NCBI GenBank assembly: GCA_900545185.1
Contig: UQYH01000052.1
Span: forward strand, 1 to 15,886
DNA from: an uncultured Eubacteriales bacterium
Lineage (GTDB): Bacteria; Bacillota; Clostridia; UBA1381; UBA9506
Length of the DNA stretch: 15,886 nt
Reading direction: 5' to 3'
A model generated the notes under the pieces. The model was not told the origin of the DNA. It ran no database searches and was given only the letters and a program-made list of their open reading frames with translations. Of the stretch, positions 1 to 7,341 are shown in pieces. Numbering within the stretch: position 1 is the first letter of the stretch; the number at the start of each line of letters is the position of its first letter. Both the position numbers and the translations under genes were made by a program.

Positions 1-24
1 CGCCAGCGAAAACCACATTTTTAA

Positions 25-49
25 GTCAGAGGGGTATCCCCCCTCTGAC
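25..49. repeat. Perfect intergenic palindrome 1
   Basis: A perfect 10-bp inverted repeat: GTCAGAGGGG (25-34) pairs with CCCCTCTGAC (40-49) around a 5-nt loop. No T-run follows on either strand, so it does not look like an intrinsic terminator. It could be an interspersed intergenic palindrome or an RNA 3' stabiliser of an upstream gene that lies outside the window. Bases 1-24 show no recognisable gene. Confidence 0.6.
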
Positions 50-91
50 AACTCCCCAAGTTGGATGGTAATATAGTTTTTCGACAGTCTG

Positions 92-112
92 AAACGGGCG
101 GCACGCCCGTTT
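92..112. repeat. Perfect intergenic palindrome 2
   Basis: A 9-bp perfect stem, AAACGGGCG (92-100) with CGCCCGTTT (104-112), closed by a 3-nt loop. It is GC-rich and lacks a T-run on either strand. It lies 42 bp after the first palindrome in gene-free DNA. The rest of 113-180 shows no feature I can name. Confidence 0.6.
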
Positions 113-180
113 GACCATGCTCTGATACAACAACCTGCAATATATTTTTTAAAAGTCTGCAAAAATCTTTCATTTTGCGG

Positions 181-209
181 TAGACAAATTGCAAAATGTA
201 TGATATACT
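181..209 (+). promoter_or_regulatory. Sigma-A promoter of the pyr operon
   Basis: TAGACA (181-186) and TATACT (204-209) are separated by exactly 17 bp, close to the vegetative consensus. Transcription should start near 216, a few bases before the PyrR-binding element, so the whole attenuator lies in the leader RNA. Promoter position is inferred from sequence alone. Confidence 0.8.
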
Positions 210-223
210 GTAATAAAGAGTGA

Positions 224-254
224 CCTTTAAATCAGTACCGAGAGACTGAGAAGG
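224..254 (+). promoter_or_regulatory. PyrR-binding loop (anti-antiterminator)
   Basis: The RNA would fold with CCTT (224-227) paired to AAGG (251-254) and TCAGT (232-236) paired to ACTGA (245-249), leaving the loop ACCGAGAG (237-244). This matches the known PyrR target: a stem with a purine-rich internal bulge and a conserved CC-GAGAG terminal loop. In this family, UMP- or UTP-bound PyrR stabilises this hairpin. That blocks the antiterminator and lets the terminator form. Its position just upstream of pyrR makes the assignment firm. Confidence 0.88.
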
Positions 255-313
255 CGCATACAGTGATAAATTTTTATGAAAGCTTCACAAGAGAAGTGTA
301 TCTGTATACCCTT
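251..313 (+). promoter_or_regulatory. pyr leader antiterminator
   Basis: ATACAG (258-263) can pair with CTGTAT (302-307), and AAGG (251-254) can pair with CCTT (310-313), with a small internal loop between. This structure takes the 3' arm of the PyrR-binding hairpin and the 5' arm of the terminator at once, so it excludes both. It is expected to form when PyrR is not bound, that is, when pyrimidines are scarce. Confidence 0.7.
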
Positions 314-343
314 ATCGTTTTTCGGCGGTAAGGGTATTTTTTT
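306..343 (+). terminator. pyr leader attenuator terminator
   Basis: A 12-bp stem pairs 306-317 (ATACCCTTATCG) with 326-337 around an 8-nt loop, followed by seven T residues (337-343). It lies 29 nt before the pyrR start codon and after the PyrR-binding loop. It is therefore the regulated terminator of the attenuation system, not the end of an upstream gene. Confidence 0.9.
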
Positions 344-372
344 ACGGAATCAAAGAACAGGAGGTTTTTTCT

Positions 373-942
373 ATGTCGAAACATGCTGTGATTATGGACG
401 AGGCCGCCATGGGGCGCGCCATTACCCGTATTGCCTTTGAAATTATCGAAAAGAACAAAGGAGCTTCAAATCTTGCACTGATTGGGATTCAGCGCCGCGG
501 CGTTTTAATGGCAAATCGGCTGCAAAAAAAGCTGGAGGAGCTGGAAGGATGCGAAATACCGACCGGTATTTTAGACATTACCTTTTATCGTGATGATTTA
601 AGCCTGTTGGCCGAAATGCCCGTTTTAAACGGCACGGAGATTGACTTTCCCGTTACAAACAAAAAAATTGTTTTGGTAGACGATGTTTTGTATACCGGCA
701 GAACAGCCCGTGCGGCCATGGAAGCGGTTATGGAGCTGGGACGTGCGGCGAAAATCGAGCTGGCGGTTATGGTGGACAGGGGACACCGCGAGCTGCCGAT
801 TCGTGCCGATTATGTGGGTAAAAACATCCCCACGGCGCGGAATGAGGTTGTGCATGTTTGTTTCGATTCGCTGGACGGCTGCAATGAAGTATCGCTTGCA
901 AAGCTGCCGAAGGATCATGAAAGAAAGGCGGAAACAATATGA
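373..942 (+). CDS. pyrR: PyrR: pyr operon attenuator / uracil phosphoribosyltransferase
   Basis: PyrR is a bifunctional RNA-binding regulator of pyrimidine synthesis with weak uracil phosphoribosyltransferase activity. Binding UMP or UTP increases its affinity for the leader hairpin and promotes termination. The 189-residue protein has the usual family length. The PRPP-binding motif VLVDDVLYTGRT lies at residues 100-111, and the type I PRTase core is preceded by IGIQRRGVLMA (37-47). AGGAGG at 359-364 is 8 nt before the ATG, which supports the start. It is the first gene of the operon, it follows its own attenuator, and its stop overlaps the pyrB start by 4 nt (ATGA). The assignment is secure; the leader target site makes the regulatory role more certain than the enzyme role. 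Confidence 0.97.
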   Translation: MSKHAVIMDEAAMGRAITRIAFEIIEKNKGASNLALIGIQRRGVLMANRLQKKLEELEGCEIPTGILDITFYRDDLSLLAEMPVLNGTEIDFPVTNKKIVLVDDVLYTGRTARAAMEAVMELGRAAKIELAVMVDRGHRELPIRADYVGKNIPTARNEVVHVCFDSLDGCNEVSLAKLPKDHERKAETI

Positions 943-1880
943 AGTTAAGCGGCAAAGATTTGTTGGGGATTCAGGACTTAAGCGCCGAGGAGATACGCTA
1001 TATTTTGGATCAGGCTGCCATTATGAAAGAAATTTTGCGGCAGGATGTAAAAAAAACGCCGCATTTACAGGGTCGAACCGTTGTGACGCTTTTTTATGAA
1101 AACAGCACGCGGACGCGGCTTTCGTTTGAATTGGCTTCTAAGTATATGGGCGCTAATGCGGCCAACATTACGGCCTCCGGTTCCAGTGTGCAAAAGGGCG
1201 AAACGCTGATTGATACGGCACGCACACTGGATGCCATGGGTACGGATGTGATTGTGGTGCGGCACCAAATGTCCGGTGCGCCGCATTTGATTGCAAAGCA
1301 TGTAAAAGCCGCGGTCGTCAATGCCGGGGATGGTATGAACGAGCACCCGACACAGGCGCTTTTGGATTTGTTTACCATGCGTGAAAAAAAGGGACATATT
1401 GAAGGGCTTAAGGTTGCCATTGTGGGCGATGTGGCGCACAGCCGTGTGGCGCGATCCGATTTATATGCACTGCGCAAGCTGGGGGCAGAGGTGCGGCTGG
1501 CAGGGCCGGCCACGTTAATGCCGCGGCAGATTGACGCCCTGGGGGCGGTGGTTTGCCCAAGCGTGGAGGAGGCCGTCGGCGGCGCGGATGTTGTGATGTG
1601 CCTGCGTTTGCAAAAAGAGCGTCAGCAAAGCGGATTGCTGCCCGGTATGCGCGAATATTCCAAATTTTTTGAGGTGGATGCAAAACGAATGGCGCTTGCC
1701 GCGCCCGATGCGATATTGATGCATCCCGGCCCTGTGAATCGCGGTGTTGAGCTGGCAACCGAGGTGATGAACACAAAGGTTGCCGTTGTGGACGAGCAGG
1801 TGACAAACGGTGTGGCCGTCCGTATGGCGGTGTTAAACATTTTAGCAAAAAGGGGAGAGCATTATGGCAATTTTAATTAA
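939..1880 (+). CDS. pyrB: Aspartate carbamoyltransferase catalytic chain
   Basis: This enzyme condenses carbamoyl phosphate and aspartate into carbamoyl-aspartate, the committed step of UMP synthesis. The 313-residue length is typical of the catalytic chain. The carbamoyl phosphate loop STRTR is at 56-60, the mobile loop SVQKGET at 83-89 and HPTQ at 136-139. DVAHSRVARS (164-173) and HPGPVNRG (262-269) form the aspartate domain signatures. The ATG overlaps the pyrR stop by 4 nt, so translation is probably coupled; AAAGGCGG lies just upstream. No pyrI regulatory chain follows, so the trimer is probably unregulated, as in Bacillus. Control would then come from the leader attenuator. Confidence 0.97.
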   Translation: MKLSGKDLLGIQDLSAEEIRYILDQAAIMKEILRQDVKKTPHLQGRTVVTLFYENSTRTRLSFELASKYMGANAANITASGSSVQKGETLIDTARTLDAMGTDVIVVRHQMSGAPHLIAKHVKAAVVNAGDGMNEHPTQALLDLFTMREKKGHIEGLKVAIVGDVAHSRVARSDLYALRKLGAEVRLAGPATLMPRQIDALGAVVCPSVEEAVGGADVVMCLRLQKERQQSGLLPGMREYSKFFEVDAKRMALAAPDAILMHPGPVNRGVELATEVMNTKVAVVDEQVTNGVAVRMAVLNILAKRGEHYGNFN

Positions 1881-3144
1881 AGGCGGCCGTGTTATCGACC
1901 CGGCATCGGGCTTTGACAGTGTTTGCGATGTTTTGCTTGAAAACAGTAAAATTACAAAAATCGGTACGGGGCTTGCGGTGCCGTCCGATGCGAAAATTAT
2001 TTCTGCGGAAGGCAAAATTGTAGCGCCGGGACTTTTGGATATGCACTGTCATTTACGTGAGCCGGGGCAGGAATATAAAGAAGATATTGAAAGCGGCACA
2101 CGCTCGGCGGCCTGCGGCGGTTTTACGTCGGTCGCCTGTATGCCCAACACCACACCGCCGATTGATAACGCTTTTTTGATTGGGTTTGTCAAACAAAAAG
2201 CCGAACGCGTTGCAAGCGTTCATGTTTTGCCGATCGGCGCGGTCAGCAAGGGGCAAAAGGGGGAGGAACTAGCCGAAATCGGCGATATGCATGCCGCCGG
2301 TGCTGTGGCGGTTTCGGATGACGGTCGGCCGGTTTCCAATCCCGAACTGATGCGCCGCGCACTGGAATATGCCAATATGTTCCAAACGCCCGTAATTTCA
2401 CATTGTGAGGATTTATCACTGGCGGTCGGTTCAATGAACGAAGGGATTGTATCGACGCGTCTGGGCTTAAAGGGCATCCCCAACGCGGCCGAGGAAGTAC
2501 AGATTGCGCGTGATCTGATTCTGGCGCGTGAAACGGGTGCACAGCTGCATATTGCACATGTGAGCACGGCCGGCGGCGTTGAAATGATCCGTCAGGCCAA
2601 AGCAAACGGTATCCGTGTAACGGCAGAAACCTGTCCGCATTATTTTACCCTGACGGAAGAAGCGGTGGAGGGCTTTAACACCAACGCCAAAATGAATCCG
2701 CCCCTGCGCACCGAAAAGGATGTGGAGGCCGTCATCGAAGGCTTGGCAGACGGTACGCTGGACGCGATTGTGACCGACCATGCACCGCACCATATTGATG
2801 AAAAAAATCTTGAATTTGCGGCGGCCAAAAACGGCATTGTCGGGTTTGAAACGGCGCTGGGTCTGGGGATAACCTATCTTGTTCGGAGCGGCAGACTTTC
2901 CCTTTCAGAGTTTTTGAAAAAAATGACCTGTAACCCTGCTGATATCCTGCACTGCCCGTGCGGACGGCTGTATGAGGGAGGCGAGGCCGATGTGGTTGTG
3001 TTTGATATGGAAAATCCCTACACGGTTTGCGTGGAACAGTTTGCGTCGAAATCCAAAAATTCACCGTATGACGGATGGGAGCTGTACGGGCGTGTGTGCG
3101 CGACCATCGTAAGCGGCAAAATTGTTGTGGGAGAGGCAGAATAA
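1864..3144 (+). CDS. pyrC: Dihydroorotase, class I
   Basis: Dihydroorotase cyclises carbamoyl-aspartate to dihydroorotate in the cytoplasm. The 426-residue length fits the class I bacterial enzyme of the amidohydrolase superfamily. Metal ligands are visible: DMHCHLREPG (59-68, the HxH pair H61 and H63), the conserved aspartate in SDDG (D152), H180 in ISHCED, H231 in AHVS and D305 in TDHAPHH. Catalytic chemistry is therefore intact, and this is not the inactive pyrC-like chain some ATCases carry. The ATG lies inside pyrB (17-nt overlap), with AGGGGAGA at 1851-1858 as ribosome site. It forms one transcript with pyrB and pyrF. Confidence 0.97.
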   Translation: MAILIKGGRVIDPASGFDSVCDVLLENSKITKIGTGLAVPSDAKIISAEGKIVAPGLLDMHCHLREPGQEYKEDIESGTRSAACGGFTSVACMPNTTPPIDNAFLIGFVKQKAERVASVHVLPIGAVSKGQKGEELAEIGDMHAAGAVAVSDDGRPVSNPELMRRALEYANMFQTPVISHCEDLSLAVGSMNEGIVSTRLGLKGIPNAAEEVQIARDLILARETGAQLHIAHVSTAGGVEMIRQAKANGIRVTAETCPHYFTLTEEAVEGFNTNAKMNPPLRTEKDVEAVIEGLADGTLDAIVTDHAPHHIDEKNLEFAAAKNGIVGFETALGLGITYLVRSGRLSLSEFLKKMTCNPADILHCPCGRLYEGGEADVVVFDMENPYTVCVEQFASKSKNSPYDGWELYGRVCATIVSGKIVVGEAE

Positions 3145-3159
3145 AAGGAGGACGGCACT

Positions 3160-4074
3160 ATGTCTATTGACATTTTAATTGAAAAAATTAAGGAAAAAAA
3201 GAATCCGACAGTGGCAGGGCTTGACCCGCGCTGGGAGTATATACCGCCGCAGTTGCAGGAAGCGGCCATAGCGGCACACGGCAAAACGGCCAAGGCCATC
3301 GGCACGGCGCTTACTGCGTTTAACAAAGGGCTGATTGATGCGTTGTGCGATATTGTGCCGGCCGTGAAGCCGCAATCGGCATACTACGAAATGTACGGCC
3401 TTTCGGGTCTTGCCGCTTTGGCCGAAACCATTCGCTATGCAAAGGAAAAAGGCCTGTATGTTATTTTAGACGGCAAGCGAAACGACATCGGCAAAACGGC
3501 CGAAGCGTATGCCGCGGCGTATCTTGGCAGGGCGACAGGTGAGATTGAGTTTACAAATGAATTGGAATCGGACGGCTTGACGGTGAACGGCTACTTGGGC
3601 ACAGATGGGATTCTTCCGTTTGTAAAGGCCTGCAAGGCGTATCAAAAAAGCATTTTTGTTTTGGTCAAAACCTCCAACCCGTCATCGGGCGAGGTGCAGG
3701 ATTTACCGGTGGGAGAGACAACGCTGTATGCCCAAATGGCAGAGCTTGTCAACCGCTGGGGCGAAGAGCTGATCGGTCAAAACGGTTATACGCCGGTCGG
3801 GGCGGTTGTCGGTGCAACATATCCCAAGCAGCTGAAGCAGCTGCGTCAAATTATGAAGCGGTCATACATCCTTGTGCCCGGCTACGGCGCACAGGGCGGC
3901 GGCGCACAGGATGTGGCAGCGGCGTTTGATGCAAACGGTTTGGGCGCTATCGTCAATTCATCACGCGGCATTATGTGTGCCTGGCAAAAAAACGGCTGTG
4001 CGCCCGAAGAATATCAAAAGGCGGCCAGAGCCGAAGCGCTGCGCATGCGTGAAGATATTTTGCAGTATATTTAG
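3160..4074 (+). CDS. pyrF: Orotidine 5'-phosphate decarboxylase, type 2
   Basis: This enzyme decarboxylates OMP to UMP, the last step of the pathway. At 304 residues it belongs to the longer type 2 subfamily rather than the roughly 240-residue type 1 form. The catalytic signature DGKRNDI gives D104, K106 and D109. Phosphate-binding signatures follow at VPGYGAQGG (239-247) and NSSRGI (266-271). AAAGGAGG (3144-3151) precedes the ATG, with a 15-nt gap after pyrC. It is the last visible gene of the operon. pyrK, pyrD and pyrE often sit beside pyrF in Firmicutes but are absent here. I see no convincing terminator after it: the 4-bp GCGC pairing at 4090-4109 lacks a T-run. Confidence 0.96.
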   Translation: MSIDILIEKIKEKKNPTVAGLDPRWEYIPPQLQEAAIAAHGKTAKAIGTALTAFNKGLIDALCDIVPAVKPQSAYYEMYGLSGLAALAETIRYAKEKGLYVILDGKRNDIGKTAEAYAAAYLGRATGEIEFTNELESDGLTVNGYLGTDGILPFVKACKAYQKSIFVLVKTSNPSSGEVQDLPVGETTLYAQMAELVNRWGEELIGQNGYTPVGAVVGATYPKQLKQLRQIMKRSYILVPGYGAQGGGAQDVAAAFDANGLGAIVNSSRGIMCAWQKNGCAPEEYQKAARAEALRMREDILQYI

Positions 4075-4112
4075 CGGAACAAAAACCCTGCGCGGTTTGC
4101 TCCTGGCGCGAC

Positions 4113-4141
4113 TTGACAAACGTTTACAAATGTTGTACAAT
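4113..4141 (+). promoter_or_regulatory. Strong promoter of the acn-icd-rex operon
   Basis: TTGACA (4113-4118) and TACAAT (4136-4141) are separated by 17 bp, almost perfect sigma-A consensus. It sits in the 111-bp gap after pyrF and directs transcription into the aconitase gene. The -35 lies within an imperfect dyad, TTGACAA-ACG-TTTACAA (4113-4129). A second small dyad, TTGT-A-ACAA, lies at 4159-4167 downstream of the -10. Either might be an operator; see the findings. Confidence 0.82.
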
Positions 4142-4185
4142 AATACATAGTTTGATGATTGTAACAACGAAACAGGAGGAGACAT

Positions 4186-6114
4186 ATGGCTTATACACTA
4201 GCACAAAAAATTATTAAAGAGCATTTAGTCAGCGGCGAAATGAAGGCCGGCAGCGAAATTTCCATTCGCATTGACCAGACCTTAACACAGGATTCAACGG
4301 GAACGATGGCCTATCTGCAATTTGAGGCAATGGGCATAGACCGCGTTAAAACAAAACGTTCGGTGGCTTATATTGACCATAACACCATTCAATCCGGCTT
4401 TGAAAACGCCGATGATCATAAATACATTCAAACTGTTACCAACAAGCACGGTATTTATTTTTCGCGTCCCGGTAACGGCATTTGCCATCAGGTGCATTTA
4501 GAGCGTTTCGGGATTCCGGGCATGACGCTGCTCGGCTCCGACAGTCATACACCGACGGGCGGCGGACTGGGTATGCTGGCCATCGGTGCAGGCGGACTGG
4601 ATGTTGCCGTGGCTATGGGCGGCGGTGCTTATTATGTCACGATGCCGAAAATTTTAAACGTTAAACTCATTGGCCAGCTGCGCCCCTGGGTTACGGCCAA
4701 AGACGTTATTTTAACCGTTTTGCGTATGCTTTCGGTTAAAGGCGGCGTCGGTAAAATTTTGGAATACACCGGCGAGGGTGTCAAAACGCTGACAGTGCCC
4801 GAACGTGCTACTATTACAAACATGGGTGCCGAATTGGGTGCAACAACGTCTATTTTCCCCAGTGACGAGGCAACGCTTGCCTTTTTAAAGGCGCAGGGCA
4901 GAGAAGCAGACTTTACGCCGCTCAGCGCTGATCCCGATTGTGTATATGACGAAGAAATCACTGTCGATTTATCTGAAATCGAGCCGCTGGCTGCGCAGCC
5001 GCACAGCCCGGATAATGTGCTTGAGGTCAGAAAAATCGGACAGATTAAGGTTGACCAGGTTGCCATCGGCAGCTGCACCAACTCATCGTTTGTTGATATG
5101 ATGAAGGTTGCCTCCATTTTAAAAGGCAAAACCGTGCACCCGGATGTAAGCCTTGTGATTGCCCCCGGTTCTAAGCAGGTTTTAACCATGCTGGCGCAAA
5201 ACGGTGCACTGGCCGATATGGTTGCAGCAGGCGCCAGAATTTTGGAATCGGCCTGCGGACCTTGCATTGGTATGGGACAATCGCCTAAAACGGACGCAAT
5301 TTCTCTCCGTACTTTTAACCGCAACTTTGAAGGCCGCAGCGGTACGGTTTCGGCACAGGTGTATCTTGTCAGTCCCGAAACGGCTGCCGCCAGCGCCATT
5401 ACGGGCGTATTGACAGATCCGAGAGACTTGGGTGATGCACCGCAGGTACATATGCCTTCGGAGTTTTTGGCGCGTGACAACATGGTTGTTGCACCGGCTG
5501 AAAACGGCAGCGAGGTAGAGGTTGTACGCGGCCCCAACATTAAGCCGTTCCCCTTAAACACCAAAATGCCGGAGATTGTTTCGGGCAAAACGTTGATTAA
5601 GGTTGAGGATAATATTACAACGGATCATATTATGCCGTCCAATGCAAAGCTGTTGCCGTATCGTTCCAACATTCCGCATTTGGCAGAATTTTGTTTAACG
5701 CCCTGTGATCCGGAGTTTCCGAAGCGCGCTAAAGAAAATAACGGCGGCTTCATCATCGGCGGCGTTAACTACGGCCAAGGCTCCAGCCGTGAGCATGCTG
5801 CGCTGGCACCGCTTTATTTGGGTATTAAGGGTGTTTTGGCAAAATCCTTTGCAAGAATCCATATGGCAAATTTAATTAATTCCGGCATATTGCCGCTTGT
5901 TTTTAAAAACGAAGCGGATTATGATGACATTGCCATGGGTGATGAGCTTTGCATTGAAAATGCACCGGCACAAATTGCGGCAGGTGAAGAAATTACAGTG
6001 AAAAACTTGACAAAAGGCACAGAATATGTTACAATACTAACGGCTTCTGATCGGCAGAAGGAAATGCTGTATGCCGGCGGTTTGATTAACTTTATTAAAT
6101 TGCAGAATCAGTAA
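4186..6114 (+). CDS. acn: Aconitate hydratase (short, Aquifex-type)
   Basis: Aconitase isomerises citrate to isocitrate through cis-aconitate using a [4Fe-4S] cluster. The 642-residue protein is much shorter than AcnA (about 900) and matches the Aquifex-type putative aconitase subfamily found in Clostridia. The cluster cysteines are C297 (GSCTNSS), C357 and C360 (SACGPCIG). The substrate-binding segment GSDSHTPTGGG is at 117-127. The C-terminal swivel domain (about 470-640) holds GVNYGQGSSREHA (526-538). AGGAGG (4174-4179) is 6 nt before the ATG. It heads the operon with isocitrate dehydrogenase and rex. A homoaconitase or other hydro-lyase role cannot be fully excluded from sequence, but the neighbouring dehydrogenase favours citrate. 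Confidence 0.93.
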   Translation: MAYTLAQKIIKEHLVSGEMKAGSEISIRIDQTLTQDSTGTMAYLQFEAMGIDRVKTKRSVAYIDHNTIQSGFENADDHKYIQTVTNKHGIYFSRPGNGICHQVHLERFGIPGMTLLGSDSHTPTGGGLGMLAIGAGGLDVAVAMGGGAYYVTMPKILNVKLIGQLRPWVTAKDVILTVLRMLSVKGGVGKILEYTGEGVKTLTVPERATITNMGAELGATTSIFPSDEATLAFLKAQGREADFTPLSADPDCVYDEEITVDLSEIEPLAAQPHSPDNVLEVRKIGQIKVDQVAIGSCTNSSFVDMMKVASILKGKTVHPDVSLVIAPGSKQVLTMLAQNGALADMVAAGARILESACGPCIGMGQSPKTDAISLRTFNRNFEGRSGTVSAQVYLVSPETAAASAITGVLTDPRDLGDAPQVHMPSEFLARDNMVVAPAENGSEVEVVRGPNIKPFPLNTKMPEIVSGKTLIKVEDNITTDHIMPSNAKLLPYRSNIPHLAEFCLTPCDPEFPKRAKENNGGFIIGGVNYGQGSSREHAALAPLYLGIKGVLAKSFARIHMANLINSGILPLVFKNEADYDDIAMGDELCIENAPAQIAAGEEITVKNLTKGTEYVTILTASDRQKEMLYAGGLINFIKLQNQ

Positions 6115-6156
6115 AGCCTGTTGTTACAGTTTTTGCTACAAAGGAGAGAACGGGAC

Positions 6157-7317
6157 ATGGCAGATGCAATTCATGAAGCAACCCAAAAGTTTGCTGCGAT
6201 TATAGAGAAACAGCTGGCGCGCATTGAAAAAATGAAAGCGCAAAAGGATTTTATTGATTATAAATCATTAGATACAATTATCATCGGCGTTTGCGGCGGT
6301 GACGGAATAGGCCCGGCCATCACGCGCGCTTCGCAGAAAATTCTGGAATATCTGCTGAAGGATGAAATTGCCAAGGGTAAGGTTACCTTCCGCCAAATTG
6401 ACGGGTTGACAATTGAAAACCGCGTCAAGGCAGGCAAGGCCATTCCGGACGATGTGCTGGCAGAGCTGAAAGCATGTCACGTTATTTTAAAAGGCCCGAC
6501 GACCACACCACGTGCCGGTGATCCGTGGCCGAATATTGAAAGTGCGAATGTTGCCATGCGTAAAGAGCTGGATTTGTTTGCCAATGTACGGCCGGTTAAG
6601 GTGCCTGAACAGGGAATCGACTGGACATTCTTCCGTGAAAACACAGAGGGTGGTTATGCACTGGGCAGCGAAGGCATTCATTTTAATGATGATTTAGCGA
6701 TTGATTTTACCGTAACAACGCAAGAGGGCAGCGAGCGTATTGCACGTGCCGCTTTTGAATATGCCAAAAATAACGGGAAAACGCGTGTAACTGCTGTTAC
6801 CAAGGCAAACGTTATTAAAACGACCGATGGTAAGTTTTTAAACATTTGTAAAGAAGTTGCAAAGGAATATCCCGGCATTGAATTGGATGACTGGTATATT
6901 GATATTATGACGGCTAAATTAGTCGATGAAAAGAGAAGAACGCAGTTTCAGGTATTGGTATTGCCGAACTTATACGGTGATATTTTAACAGATGAAGCTG
7001 CCGAGTTTCAAGGTGGTGTCGGCACAGCCGGCAGTGCCAATTTGGGTAAGCGATATGCCATGTTTGAAGCCATCCACGGTTCCGCACCGCGTATGGTTAC
7101 CGAAGGCCGTGACAAGTATGCAGACCCCTGCAGTATGATTCGTGCAGCCGTTATGCTGCTTTCGCACATTGGCTATACCGAGCAGGCAGCAAAGCTTGAA
7201 AAAGCATTGGATATTTGCATGTATCAAGAGAAAAAGCTGGTGATTACCGGTCGTGATACGGGTGCCACCGGGGAAGAATTTGCCGATTATGTTATGGAGA
7301 CAATTGCCTCCCTTTAA
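6157..7317 (+). CDS. icd: Isocitrate dehydrogenase (isocitrate/isopropylmalate family)
   Basis: The likely reaction is oxidative decarboxylation of isocitrate to 2-oxoglutarate. I start it at ATG 6157 (386 aa), preceded by AAGGAGAG (6141-6148); the in-frame TTG at 6121 has no ribosome site. Family signatures are N131, R135 and R145 in the NVAMRKELDLFANVRP segment (substrate arginines), FRENTEGGY (159-167), K216 and N218 (TKANVIK), and metal-binding D275 and D279 (NLYGDILTDE). The cofactor region EAIHGSAP (304-311) is followed by RMVTEGRDKYADP, longer than the usual isopropylmalate or NAD-IDH loop, so NAD versus NADP use is uncertain. An N-terminal extension of about 35 residues precedes GVCGGDGIGP. 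Coupling to aconitase and rex favours isocitrate over isopropylmalate. Confidence 0.9.
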   Translation: MADAIHEATQKFAAIIEKQLARIEKMKAQKDFIDYKSLDTIIIGVCGGDGIGPAITRASQKILEYLLKDEIAKGKVTFRQIDGLTIENRVKAGKAIPDDVLAELKACHVILKGPTTTPRAGDPWPNIESANVAMRKELDLFANVRPVKVPEQGIDWTFFRENTEGGYALGSEGIHFNDDLAIDFTVTTQEGSERIARAAFEYAKNNGKTRVTAVTKANVIKTTDGKFLNICKEVAKEYPGIELDDWYIDIMTAKLVDEKRRTQFQVLVLPNLYGDILTDEAAEFQGGVGTAGSANLGKRYAMFEAIHGSAPRMVTEGRDKYADPCSMIRAAVMLLSHIGYTEQAAKLEKALDICMYQEKKLVITGRDTGATGEEFADYVMETIASL

Positions 7318-7341
7318 TTTGCGTATGAATAAGGATGTAGA

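Noticed and set aside
4090..4109. Terminator after pyrF
   Set aside because: Only a 4-bp GCGC pairing with a 12-nt loop and no T-run, so termination between pyrF and the acn promoter cannot be supported.
4632..5588. 318-codon open frame on the minus strand inside the aconitase gene
   Set aside because: The plus-strand frame has all aconitase motifs across this stretch. The minus frame is a shadow rich in Ser, Thr and Ala with no recognisable domain and no ribosome site.
6121..6156. Upstream TTG start extending isocitrate dehydrogenase by 12 residues
   Set aside because: No ribosome site precedes the TTG, while AAGGAGAG is correctly spaced before ATG 6157. The extra residues (LQFLLQRRER-like) are not family-like.
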